64,000 bases of DNA, taken from positions 1,612,472 to 1,676,471 of the forward strand of contig OY282448.1 in NCBI GenBank assembly GCA_958296175.1, written 5' to 3'. Every line of letters begins with the position of its first letter. Within the stretch, counting starts at the first letter, position 1. The position numbers and the translations under genes were made by a program. The DNA comes from an uncultured Chloroflexota bacterium (lineage in GTDB: Bacteria > Chloroflexota > UBA11872). Below, one piece after another: positions 33,309-46,926 of the stretch. The notes under the pieces were generated by a model. That model did not search any database. It saw only the letters and a program-made list of their open reading frames with translations, and was not told where the DNA came from.

Positions 33309-34940
33309 ATGGGGAAGTTTTTCCACGGCGGCGGGCCGCGGCGCTGGCGTTTGCTGCCAACGATCGTGGTTGGGGCGCTGCTTGCCGCCGCGGCCTGCGG
33401 GCCAAGCCCGCCGCTGGCGTGCGACACACTGACGGCGAGCGCCGTGGAACCGGTGCGCCAGGCAACGCCGCTGCCGACGCGCATGGACGCCCAGTCAAAC
33501 CCAAAGTGGTGGGTTCCGCCGTCGCTGGAAGAGCAGATATTCGATTCGGAAGTGATCGTGCGGGCCACGTTGCAAAGCGTTGCGGCTGTGGCAGAAGCCG
33601 CAGAAGTCGTCGGGGGCAGCGGCTATCGGGCAGTGCAGGAGCTGCGGTTCCGGGTGCACGAATACTTGAAAGGAAGCGGTCCGGACACCCAGCTCGTTGC
33701 GGTGCGCGGCGGCGAGACTTACGCGAGCGAGACCGAAGCGTGCGCGGCGGCGCGTACGGCGGTGTGGGAGCGCACGACGGTCTGGGACGACCGCGAGGGG
33801 GTGCTGTTTCTGAGGGCGCTGCCGGCGCCGTACACGCCGGTCGAAGGAGCGGCCGCCATGGGCTTCACGCGTTCCAACTATCCGGTCCAGTCGCGGTGGG
33901 ATTATGGCGTGGAGACGATGAGCCGTGCCTGGTTGCCGGCACGGGAAGCCGTAGGCGCGGCCGGCGCAGTTGGGGCGGCTGCCGCAGCCACGCAATCCTA
34001 TGTGACGGACGGGGTGCAGACGCCGCCGCCGGTGATCACGCTGGCGGAGCTGCGGACCAAGATTGCGGCCATGGCGGCCGAGCTGGCGGCGGGGGAAGGG
34101 ACCGATGGCTATACGGAATGTATTCGCTATAAGATCTCGCATGAGCGGTACCGTCGCGCCATTCCATGGACCCCGGACCAGGTCGATGTGTCACTGAGAT
34201 CCGGGACGGCGGCAGGGGCTGTGATTTACAGGGACGTGATTACGGACCGTGATGAGCAGTACTTTAATTATTGGCTGAGTGGGCCGGATAAAGACCAATT
34301 CCAAACCGTAATCGTCGACGAGGATACCGACTCGTCGAACGGTTACGAGTACAGGATGATTACGACGCGTCCGCTGCCGGCCGGCGTGTATCGCGTGAAG
34401 TACAACTCGCAGGCTTACGTGTTATTCCCCTGCAACTTCGCTCCTGAGGACGCGTATATCGATATAACCGTGCGCGTGAGTGCGCCTTAGGGGACGGTGT
34501 ACGAAGCGTTCTTCGACCCGGTGGAACTGGACGACGGCGTGGGCGCAGATGGGAGCGCTGGCGTGCTGCAGGCGGGGAGCGAGCGGCTGTCGACGATGGA
34601 CGTGGTGCGGTTGGTGTGGGACGAGGCCGCGGGAGAGGTGCGGATGCAGAGGACGGCCGGTGGCGAGGCGGTGCCCGAGCAGCTGCAGGTGATAGGGGAA
34701 GACGGGACGGTGAAGCTGACATTGGCGCTGGCCGCGGCGGAGACGGCGGCCACGGACGAGGGCGGCTGCGAACTGCGCTGGGATGTGGACGCCGCGCCGT
34801 GGGAGGCGGGCGGGAAGCTGCTGCTGCGGCTCGGCAGCGCCCCCGGCAGCGTGCCAAGCGCCGTAGCCGCCTGCACGGCGGCGGCCGCCGCGCCGACCCC
34901 GACGCCCACCGTGTCCCCCGCGCCCGCGGCAGGGGTCTGA
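33309..34940 (+). pseudogene. Lipoprotein paralogue A, interrupted by an amber codon
   Basis: The first of three tandem paralogues. The ATG at 33309 follows AGGAGG by 7 nt. A lipoprotein-type signal (RRWRLLPTIVVGALLAAAAC) precedes a domain with SEVIVRATLQSVAAV, RFRVHEYLKGSGPD and WDDREGVLFL. The frame runs to VRVSAP and then meets TAG at 34488-34490, where copies B and C read CAG in otherwise identical surroundings. After the TAG the same frame continues in register through VYEAFFDPVELDDGVGADG to 34940. One C-to-T change therefore splits the gene; the first 393 residues might still be exported. Function of the family is unknown. Confidence 0.85.
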
Positions 34941-34985
34941 CACGTAAGAGCCGCGTCCAGCCGCCCTTGCCGCCTTTCGGACAAG

Positions 34986-34991
34986 TACTGT
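34986..34991 (+). promoter_or_regulatory. Possible -10 element TACTGT, duplicated upstream of copies B and C
   Basis: TACTGT lies 47 nt before the copy B start, and the same sequence context recurs at 36756-36761 before copy C (CTTTCGGACAAGTACTGTGA in both). In copy A the equivalent stretch has diverged. The duplicated upstream region shows that the cassette was copied together with its control sequence. Confidence 0.35.
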
Positions 34992-35038
34992 GATGCAGGC
35001 TAACGATGCACGCCGCGCGGCCTATGAGGAGGCTGGCG

Positions 35039-36676
35039 ATGGGGAAGTTTTTCCACGGCGTCGGGCCGCGGCGCTGGCGTTTGCTGCCAACGATCGTCGT
35101 TTGGGCGCTGCTTGCCGCCGCGGCCTGCGTGCCGAGCCCGCCGCTGGCGTGCGACACACTGACGGCGAGCGCCGTGGAACCGGCGCGCCGGGCAACGCCG
35201 CGCGTGGACGCCTCGACGAACCCCGTCTGGTATGTCCCGCCGTCGCTGGACGAGCAGATATTCACGTCGGAAGTGATCGTGCGGGCCACGTTGCAAAGCG
35301 TTGCGGCTGTGGCAGAAGCTGCAGAAGTCGTCGGGGGCAGCGGCTATCGGCCGGTGCAGGAGCTGCGGTTCCGGGTGCACGAATACTTGAAAGGGAGCGG
35401 TCCGGACACCCAGCTCGTTGCGGTGCGCGGCGGCGAGACTTACGCGAGCGAGACCGAAGCGTGCGCGGCGGCGCGTACGGCGGTGTGGGAGCGCACGACG
35501 GTCTGGGACGACCGCGAGGGGGTGTTGTTTCTGTCGGCGCTGCCGGCGCCGTACGCGCCGGCCGGAGGGTCGGCGGGAGGCGCGGCCGGGGCGTCGGGCG
35601 GCCAGGCCGCAGCGGCCGTGCGCTTCACGCGTTCCAACTATCCGGCCCAGTCGCGGTGGGACTACGGGGTGGAGACGCTGAGCCGTGCCTGGTTGCCGGC
35701 ACGGGAAGCTGGAGGCGCGGCCGGCGCAGCCACGCAATCGTATATGACGGACGGGGCGCAGACGCCGCCGCCGGTGATCACGCTGGCGGAGCTGCGGGCC
35801 AAGATTGCGGCCATGGCGGCCGAGCTGGCGGCGGGGGAAGGGATCGAAGGCTATACGGAATGTATTGGCTATAAGATCTCGCGAGAGCGGTACCGTCGCG
35901 CCATTCCATGGACCCCGGAGCAGTTCGATGCGTCGCTGAGCTCCGAGACGGCGGCAGGGGCCGTGATTTACAGGGACGTGATTACGGACCGTGATGAGCA
36001 GTACTTTAATTATTGGCTGAGTGGGCCAGATAAAGACCAATTCCAAGCCGTAATCGTCGATGAGGATACCGACTCGTCGAACGGTTACGAGCACAGGATG
36101 ATTACGGCGCGTCCGCTGCCGGCCGGCGTGTATCGCGTGAAGTACAACTCGCAGGCTTACGTGCGCTTCCCCTGCAACTTCTTTCCTGAGGACGCGTATA
36201 TCGATATGACCGTGCGGGTGAGTGCGCCTCAGGGGACGGTGTACGAAGCGTTCTTCGACGCGGTGGAACTGGACGATGGCGTGGGCGCGGATGGGAGCGC
36301 TGGGGTGCTGCAGGCGGGGAGCGTGCGGCTGGTGACGATGGACGTGGTGCGGCTGATGTGGGACGAGGCCGCGGGGGAGGTGCGGATGCAGAAGACGGCC
36401 GGCGGATGGCAGACGCCCGAGCATCTGCAGGTGCTAGGGACGGACGGGACGGTGAAGCTGGCATTGGCGCTGGCCGCGGCGGAGACGGCGGCCACGGACG
36501 AGGGCGGCTGCGAACTGCGCTGGGATGTCGACGACGCGCCGTGGGAGGCGGGCGAGCGGTTGCTGCTGCGGCTCGGCAGCGCCCCCGGCACCGTGCCAAG
36601 CGCCGTGGCCGCCTGCACGGCCGCGGCCGCCGCGCCGACTCCGACGCCGACCCCCGGGGTCCGCGGCGGACTGTAG
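35039..36676 (+). CDS. Lipoprotein paralogue B
   Basis: 545 residues, the intact short form. It has the signal with lipobox-like LLAAAAC, then a first beta-rich region (SEVIVRATLQSVA, ELRFRVHEYLKGSGPDTQL, WDDREGVLFLSALPAPY), an Ala/Gly-rich linker, a second region with SRWDYGVETLSRAWLP, a third with RDEQYFNYWLSGPDKDQF and DEDTDSSNGYE, and an end region with QGTVYEAFFDAVELDDGVG and GGCELRWDVDDAPWEAGERL. It probably sits on the outer face of the membrane. No enzyme motif is seen. Its upstream region and ribosome-binding site are near copies of those of A and C. Confidence 0.8.
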   Translation: MGKFFHGVGPRRWRLLPTIVVWALLAAAACVPSPPLACDTLTASAVEPARRATPRVDASTNPVWYVPPSLDEQIFTSEVIVRATLQSVAAVAEAAEVVGGSGYRPVQELRFRVHEYLKGSGPDTQLVAVRGGETYASETEACAAARTAVWERTTVWDDREGVLFLSALPAPYAPAGGSAGGAAGASGGQAAAAVRFTRSNYPAQSRWDYGVETLSRAWLPAREAGGAAGAATQSYMTDGAQTPPPVITLAELRAKIAAMAAELAAGEGIEGYTECIGYKISRERYRRAIPWTPEQFDASLSSETAAGAVIYRDVITDRDEQYFNYWLSGPDKDQFQAVIVDEDTDSSNGYEHRMITARPLPAGVYRVKYNSQAYVRFPCNFFPEDAYIDMTVRVSAPQGTVYEAFFDAVELDDGVGADGSAGVLQAGSVRLVTMDVVRLMWDEAAGEVRMQKTAGGWQTPEHLQVLGTDGTVKLALALAAAETAATDEGGCELRWDVDDAPWEAGERLLLRLGSAPGTVPSAVAACTAAAAAPTPTPTPGVRGGL

Positions 36677-36808
36677 CGACCAACGTCGGAAGCCGCCGCC
36701 GTCATCGATGCCACGTCTCCGCCCCGCCAGCCGCCCTTGCCGCCTTTCGGACAAGTACTGTGATGCAGGCCAACGATGCACGCCGCGCGGCCTAGGAGGA
36801 GGCTGGCG

Positions 36809-42018
<5,210 letters not shown>

Positions 42019-42022
<4 letters not shown>

Positions 42023-43257
42023 CCATTGCCCACGTCGACTGCCAGGCTGGCGCCAGCGGCAACATGGTGCTGGGCGCGCTGTTGGATGCGGGGCTGGACA
42101 AAGACCGGCTGCTGGCCGAGCTGCGCAAGCTGCGCCTGCCCCCCTGGGACATGCGCGACGAGCGCGTGCGGCGCGGCGCGATCGATGCGCGGCTGGTGGA
42201 CTTCGAGATCAGCGGCAGCGGCGGCCAACACGCCTTTGCCGACATCGACGGCATGCTGGCCCAAGCCGACCTCGACCGCGGCGTCCGCGCCGACGCGCGC
42301 GCGCTGTGGCGGCGGCTGGCCGAGGCCGAGGCGCAGGCGCACGGCGTGGCCGTGCAGGACGTGCACTTCCACGAAGTCGGCGCGGCGGACTCGGTGCTGG
42401 ACGTGGTCGGCGCGCTGGCGGGGTTCCGCCTGCTGCGCCTGGCGCGCGTGTCGGTCTCGCCCATCAACACCGGCAGCGGCACTGTGCAAAGCGCGCACGG
42501 CCCGCTGCCCGTCCCGGCGCCGGCCACCCTGCGCGTGCTGGCGGGCAGCGGGGCGGTGGTGTACGGGTCGGACATCGACTTCGAGCTGCTCACGCCCACC
42601 GGCGCCGCCGTCTTGACCCATGCCGCCTCGGCGTATGGCCCAATGCCCGCCATGCGCGTGACGCGCAGCGGCTACGGCGCGGGAACCGCCGACCTGTCGA
42701 TTCCCAACGTGCTGCGCGTCACGCTGGGCGAACCCGCCGAGACGCCCGACGCCGCCAGCGCGCCGGCGCCCGACGCCGACGACGCCGTGGTGCTCGACAC
42801 GAACATCGACGACATGAACCCCGAAATCTTTGGCTACGTCAGCGCGCGCCTGTTTCAGGCAGGCGCGTGGGACGTGTGGACCACGCCCATTGGCATGAAA
42901 GCGGGCCGCCCCGCCGTGCAGCTGTCGGCGCTGGCCGAACCAGCCCGGGCGCCCGCGCTCGTCGACGTGATCCTGGCCGAAACCACCACTCTGGGCGTGC
43001 GCGCGCACGACGTCCGGCGCAGCAGGCTGCCGCGCGCCGTCGTCGGCGTGTCGACCCGCTATGGCCAGGTGCAGGTCAAGGCCTCGTACTTCCGCGGTGC
43101 GCTGCGCGACGTTGCCCCGGAAGCGCGCGACTGCCAGCGGCTGGCGGCCGCGCACGGCGTTCCCTGGCGCGAGGTGTACGATGCCGCGCGCGCCGGCGGC
43201 CGCGCGCACGCGCCGCCCGCCCCTGCCGCCCCCGAGGCCTCCGACCCGTGCCCGTGA
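42019..43257 (+). CDS. larC: Nickel insertion protein LarC
   Basis: 412 residues. The start ATG overlaps the larB stop (ATGA). MTIAHVDCQAGASGNMVLGALLDAG is split here as HVDCQAGASGNMVLGAL, the conserved opening; VHFHEVGAADSVLDVVG and LDTNIDDMNPEIFGYVSARL follow. LarC is a CTP-dependent cyclometallase that inserts nickel into the pincer cofactor. In Lactiplantibacillus the gene is read through a ribosomal frameshift between larC1 and larC2; here it is a single uninterrupted frame. Confidence 0.92.
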
Positions 43258-43310
43258 ACCAAGAGGGCCGCCCCCCCGCCGCCGCGCCCCGCTCCCGGAA
43301 GGAGCCCGCA

Positions 43311-43784
43311 ATGCCGCCGCCGGACCCCGCCGTGATTCCCCGCGCCCAGGCCGACGTGGTCAGGCTGGACGACGCGGCCGTCGGCGTCGTGCGCGCGGAC
43401 ACCGTGACTGCCGCGCGCACCACCATGCGCCGGGCCAGCGCAGACCGCATCGACGCCGACCGGTCGCTGCTGCTGGTCAACCGCACGGATCAGTTGCAGG
43501 TGTCGCAAGGCGCCGTGGTTGGCAACGCGGGCGTGCGCAGCCAGGTGCGCAACGGCGCGGTTGGCGTGAGCGTCAGCGGCGCCGCCAGCTTGCAGAACGT
43601 GTCTGCCGCCTGGGTGGTGGCCGGCAACGTCCAGGCCGACCGCGTGCTGAGTCTGGCCGTGGTGGGCGGCAACGTCAGCGGCAACGTGCGCAGTTTGCTG
43701 GGCACGCGCGCCGCCATCGCCTTCGGCGTCGCGCTCGGCCTGTCAGGACTCGCCGCCCGCCTTCTCGGCCGCCTGCTGCGGTAG
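43311..43784 (+). CDS. Repetitive membrane-anchored protein, unknown function
   Basis: 157 residues; GGAAGGAG lies 7 nt before the ATG. About 110 residues have a short-period alternation of Val/Ala with polar residues (VRADTV, ASADRIDADRSLLLV, VGNAGVRSQVRNGAVGVSV, VVAGNVQADRVLSLAVVGGNVSGNV), resembling a beta-helix or bactofilin-like ladder, and then a single membrane anchor (AAIAFGVALGLSGLAARLLG). Similar small ladder-plus-anchor proteins of unknown role exist in other bacteria. It follows larC by 53 nt and may be cotranscribed. Confidence 0.6.
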   Translation: MPPPDPAVIPRAQADVVRLDDAAVGVVRADTVTAARTTMRRASADRIDADRSLLLVNRTDQLQVSQGAVVGNAGVRSQVRNGAVGVSVSGAASLQNVSAAWVVAGNVQADRVLSLAVVGGNVSGNVRSLLGTRAAIAFGVALGLSGLAARLLGRLLR

Positions 43785-43869
43785 CTGCACGGCCAACCGC
43801 GGGCGGGCGCCGCGGCCGCGCAGTCCCAACCGACGGCGCGGACACCAGCCGCAAGGTCGGCGCGCCGCC

Positions 43870-43923
43870 CGGCAACCACTGCGCGGCGCGGCAACCACCG
43901 CGCGGCGCGGCAACCACCGCGCC
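43870..43923. repeat. Short tandem repeat after the ladder protein
   Basis: Three near-copies of a 19-nt unit based on CGCGGCGCGGCAACCAC lie in the gap before the rhodanese gene. No gene is seen in the gap. Confidence 0.6.
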
Positions 43924-44026
43924 GCCCGTCGGGCGTCTGGACCGCAGTTGGCGTTTGGGGTGCGCAGTGCGAGGCTTGGCAAGGAGCGCCAGGCTCTTTC
44001 GTCGTAGCTTGGGAGTACAAATCGAA

Positions 44027-44896
44027 ATGGCTGACTACGCAAACCCCAGCGCGTTGGTGGATACGGACTGGGTGGCGGCGCACGGCTCGGACGCCGGCGT
44101 TCGCCTCGTCGAGGTGGACGTGGACACCACCGCCTACGAGCGGGGGCACATCCGCGGCGCGGTGGGCTGGAACTGGGAAACGCAGCTCTCGGACAACGTG
44201 CGCCGCGACATCTTGACGGCCGAGCAGTGGCGCGAGCTGATGGGCGCATCCGGCATTGCGGCCGACACCCACGTGATTCTGTACGGCGACAACAACAACT
44301 GGTTTGCGGCCTTTGCCTACTGGCAGTTCAAGCTCGCCAAGCACGAGAAGGTCAGCCTGATGAACGGCGGCCGGTTCAAGTGGGAGCAGGAAGGCCGCGA
44401 GCTCACCACGGACCCGACCGACGTGACGCCGGTCGACTACGAGCTCGCCGGCACCGACTGGGGGCTGCGCATCCTGCAGCCCGAGGTGGAGACGTTGGTC
44501 GGCTCCGGTGCGCGCGGCCCCGTGTTGATCGACGTGCGCTCGCCCGCCGAGTTCAGCGGTGAGATTCTGGCGCCGCCGGGGATTGCCGAAACCGCGCAGC
44601 GCGGCGGGCACATCCCAGGCGCCTCCAACGTGCCCTGGGCAAGCGCCGCCAACGAAGCCGACGGCACGTTCAAGTCGGCGGACGAGTTGCAGGCCATCTA
44701 CGGGGCCAAAGGGGTCAATACGTTCGCCAACGTGATTACCTACTGCCGCATCGGCGAACGCTCGGCGCACACCTGGTTCGCGCTGCGCGAGCTGCTGGGC
44801 GTGGAGAACGTGCGCAACTACGACGGCTCCTGGACGGAGTGGGGGTCGATGATCGGAGTGGCGATCGAGAAGGACGCCCCCGCACCCTCACCCTAG
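44027..44896 (+). CDS. Thiosulfate/3-mercaptopyruvate sulfurtransferase (two rhodanese domains)
   Basis: 289 residues. The N-terminal inactive rhodanese domain has VRLVEVDVDTTAYERGHIRGA and VILYGDNNNWFAAFAYWQF. The C-terminal domain has VLIDVRSPAEFSGEIL, RGGHIPGASNVPWASA and the active-site loop ITYCRIGERSAHTWFAL, with the persulfide-forming Cys. It moves sulfane sulfur from thiosulfate or mercaptopyruvate to an acceptor such as cyanide. The Arg/Glu in the CRIGER loop fits thiosulfate-type enzymes. It is monocistronic by appearance, ending at a tandem palindromic repeat. Confidence 0.9.
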   Translation: MADYANPSALVDTDWVAAHGSDAGVRLVEVDVDTTAYERGHIRGAVGWNWETQLSDNVRRDILTAEQWRELMGASGIAADTHVILYGDNNNWFAAFAYWQFKLAKHEKVSLMNGGRFKWEQEGRELTTDPTDVTPVDYELAGTDWGLRILQPEVETLVGSGARGPVLIDVRSPAEFSGEILAPPGIAETAQRGGHIPGASNVPWASAANEADGTFKSADELQAIYGAKGVNTFANVITYCRIGERSAHTWFALRELLGVENVRNYDGSWTEWGSMIGVAIEKDAPAPSP

Positions 44897-45120
44897 CCCT
44901 CTCCCTGAAGGGGGAGGGAAAGCGCTCGAGATCGGGCGCGCGGCTACCGACGCTCATCCCCCGCCCTCTCCCTGAAGGGGGAGGGAAAGCGCTCGAGATC
45001 GGGCGCGCGGCTACCGACGCTCACCCTAGCCCTCTCCCTGAAGGGGGAGGGAAAGCGCTCGAGATCGGGCGCGCGGCTGCCGACGCTCACCCCCGCCCTC
45101 TCCCTGAAGGGGGAGGGAAA
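44897..45120. repeat. 66-67 nt tandem palindromic repeats
   Basis: Four starts of CCCTCTCCCTGAAGGGGGAG are spaced 67, 66 and 66 nt (44897, 44964, 45030, 45096). Each of the first three is followed by AAAGCGCTCGAGATCGGGCG and a CCGACGCTCA-containing end. The palindrome belongs to the same CCCTC/GAGGG class as the other repeat blocks. Confidence 0.85.
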
Positions 45121-45321
45121 GAGCGGCTCGCCTTCTGGGAGAGGGGGAACGACGTCATGCCCGGGCCCCGCTGCGCCAGCCGATAGGCGCCGTTGCCGCG
45201 GAGGCGCCCGGTCAGGGAAAGGAGCACGAAGTCTTGCTTCCAGGCGGGGCGGCGTGTCGAACGTGACAGCGAGCAACCCGATCGAGGTGCGGGGGTTCCT
45301 TCCAGGCGGCGGCGTGCCGTG
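45121..45321. other. Gap with a fragment of a peptide-binding protein gene
   Basis: 45171-45202 is identical to 46273-46304 inside the downstream peptide-binding protein gene (32 nt; the minus strand encodes RGNGAYRLAQ in both). The rest of this gap shows no gene. It looks like a scar of a second, deleted or rearranged copy. Confidence 0.55.
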
Positions 45322-46926
45322 TTACGCGGAGATTCTTGCCTGGGACAGGTCGATGGCGCCGGTGATTGGGTCGATGGCGAAGGCGGCGACTTCTGGCCTG
45401 AGCAGGTAGGCGGCGGCCTGGCGGCCGACGGGGATGGCCGGGGCTTCCCGTTCCAGCAGCGCGTCCGCGCGCAGGTAGGCCGTTCGTTGCGCCGCCGGGT
45501 CGGCGGCGGCCGCGGCGGCGTCCAGGTGGGCGTCGAACTGTGGGTTCGACCAGCCAGCGCCGAACGGGTCCGCGTCCGACCGCCAGACGCCCGCCAGCCA
45601 ACTGGCGGGGTGTCGATAGGGCGCCGTCCATTCGGCCTGGGCGGCGTCGAAGTCGCCCCGGTCGTTGGCAAAGGCCAGAAAGTCGCGCCACTCGCGCGGG
45701 TCGGCCCGCACCTCCAGGCCAAACGCCGCGCCCCACTGCCGTCCCAGTTCCGCGGCCAGCCGGTCCCAAGGCTCGCGTTGGTGGTAGGTGAGCCGCACGG
45801 GCGGGAGTCCGCGGCCATTGGGAAAACCCGCGCCGGCCAGCGCGGCGCGGGCGGCGGGCACGTTCGGCGCGGCCGCCGGCGCGGCCGCCAGCAGGCTGTC
45901 CGGCGTGAGCCGCGGCGCGGGAAGCGCCGGCTGGTCGAAGCGCGCGGCCAGCGCGCGCCGGTCCAGCGCCAGCGCCAGCCCGCGGCGCACCGCGGCCTGG
46001 TTCCAGGGCGGTTTGCGCGTGTTGAACACGACCAGCCAGGTCCCCGCGCGTTCGAACAGGCGCAGCTGCGTCTGCACCGTCGAGTCGGCGCGGGCCGCGG
46101 CGTAGGTCGGCGCAGCCGAAACGTCCGCGGCCTGCGCCAGGCCGGTGCGGAACGCCGACACGGGCGACTCGTCGTCGCGCACGAACCGCACGACGATGCT
46201 CTGGGCGACGGCCGGCGCGGGCCCGCGGTAGTGCGGATTGTGATGCAGCGTCATGCCCAGGCCCGGGTCCCACTGCGCCAGCCGATAGGCGCCGTTGCCG
46301 CGGATGCTGGCCGGCGAGGTCCAGGCGGCGCCCATGCCGGTGATTTCGCCGCGGGGCAGCGGCGCGAACACGGGGCTGGACAGGCGCGCCAGGAAGTCGA
46401 GCGCGGGCGCGCCCAGCTCCACGCGCAAGGTCGCGGCGTCGGGCGCGCGGATGCGCACCTCCGCCGCATCGCCGCCGTTGGCGGCCAGTTCCGCGCCGAC
46501 GATGGGGAACAGCAGTTCGCGGCGGCCAGCGCCCAGTTCGGGGTCCAGATTGCGCCGCCAGGCCCAGGCGAAGTCGGCCGCCGTGAGCGGTTCGCCGGTC
46601 GACCAGCGTCGATCCCCGTGCAGCATGAACTCGACGGAGCGCCTGCCGACGCCGACCTGCCAGGCGGCGGCGACCGCCGGCCGCACCGCGCCGTCCGCGC
46701 CCGCCAGCACCAGCGGCTCGAAGAGCGCGGCGGCAATGGCGGCTTCGTGCGGCCAGGTGACCAGCGCCGGGTCGATGGTGGCCGGCTCGCGCAGCAGCAG
46801 TTCCAGACGTTGGTGCGCCGGCGGGGGCGGCGCGCCAAGCAGCGGCGCGTCACAGCCCCCCATCCCAACCGCCGCCGCGCCGGCCGCCGCGGCCGCGCCC
46901 ATGAAGCGCCGACGGCTAAGCCGCAT
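45322..46926 (-). CDS. Peptide/nickel-type ABC transporter substrate-binding protein (Tat lipoprotein)
   Basis: 534 residues of solute-binding family 5. The N-terminus MRLSRRRFMGAAAAAGAAAV carries a twin-arginine motif (SRRRFM) followed by a lipobox-like VGMGGC, so the protein should be exported folded and lipid-anchored. RLELLLREPATIDPALVTWPH and YRLAQWDPGLGMTLHHNPHYRG are the typical start and the substrate-site strand region. It starts 11 nt inside the end of the upstream SBP gene. No permease or ATPase gene is nearby, so the cognate transporter is elsewhere. Substrate probably oligopeptides; unproven. Confidence 0.88.
   Translation of the reverse strand: MRLSRRRFMGAAAAAGAAAVGMGGCDAPLLGAPPPPAHQRLELLLREPATIDPALVTWPHEAAIAAALFEPLVLAGADGAVRPAVAAAWQVGVGRRSVEFMLHGDRRWSTGEPLTAADFAWAWRRNLDPELGAGRRELLFPIVGAELAANGGDAAEVRIRAPDAATLRVELGAPALDFLARLSSPVFAPLPRGEITGMGAAWTSPASIRGNGAYRLAQWDPGLGMTLHHNPHYRGPAPAVAQSIVVRFVRDDESPVSAFRTGLAQAADVSAAPTYAAARADSTVQTQLRLFERAGTWLVVFNTRKPPWNQAAVRRGLALALDRRALAARFDQPALPAPRLTPDSLLAAAPAAAPNVPAARAALAGAGFPNGRGLPPVRLTYHQREPWDRLAAELGRQWGAAFGLEVRADPREWRDFLAFANDRGDFDAAQAEWTAPYRHPASWLAGVWRSDADPFGAGWSNPQFDAHLDAAAAAADPAAQRTAYLRADALLEREAPAIPVGRQAAAYLLRPEVAAFAIDPITGAIDLSQARISA

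Noticed and set aside
34488..34490. Amber codon in lipoprotein A read as pyrrolysine or another recoded residue
   Set aside because: The two paralogues have CAG (Gln) there and nothing suggests pyrrolysine genes or a recoding signal; a point mutation is simpler.
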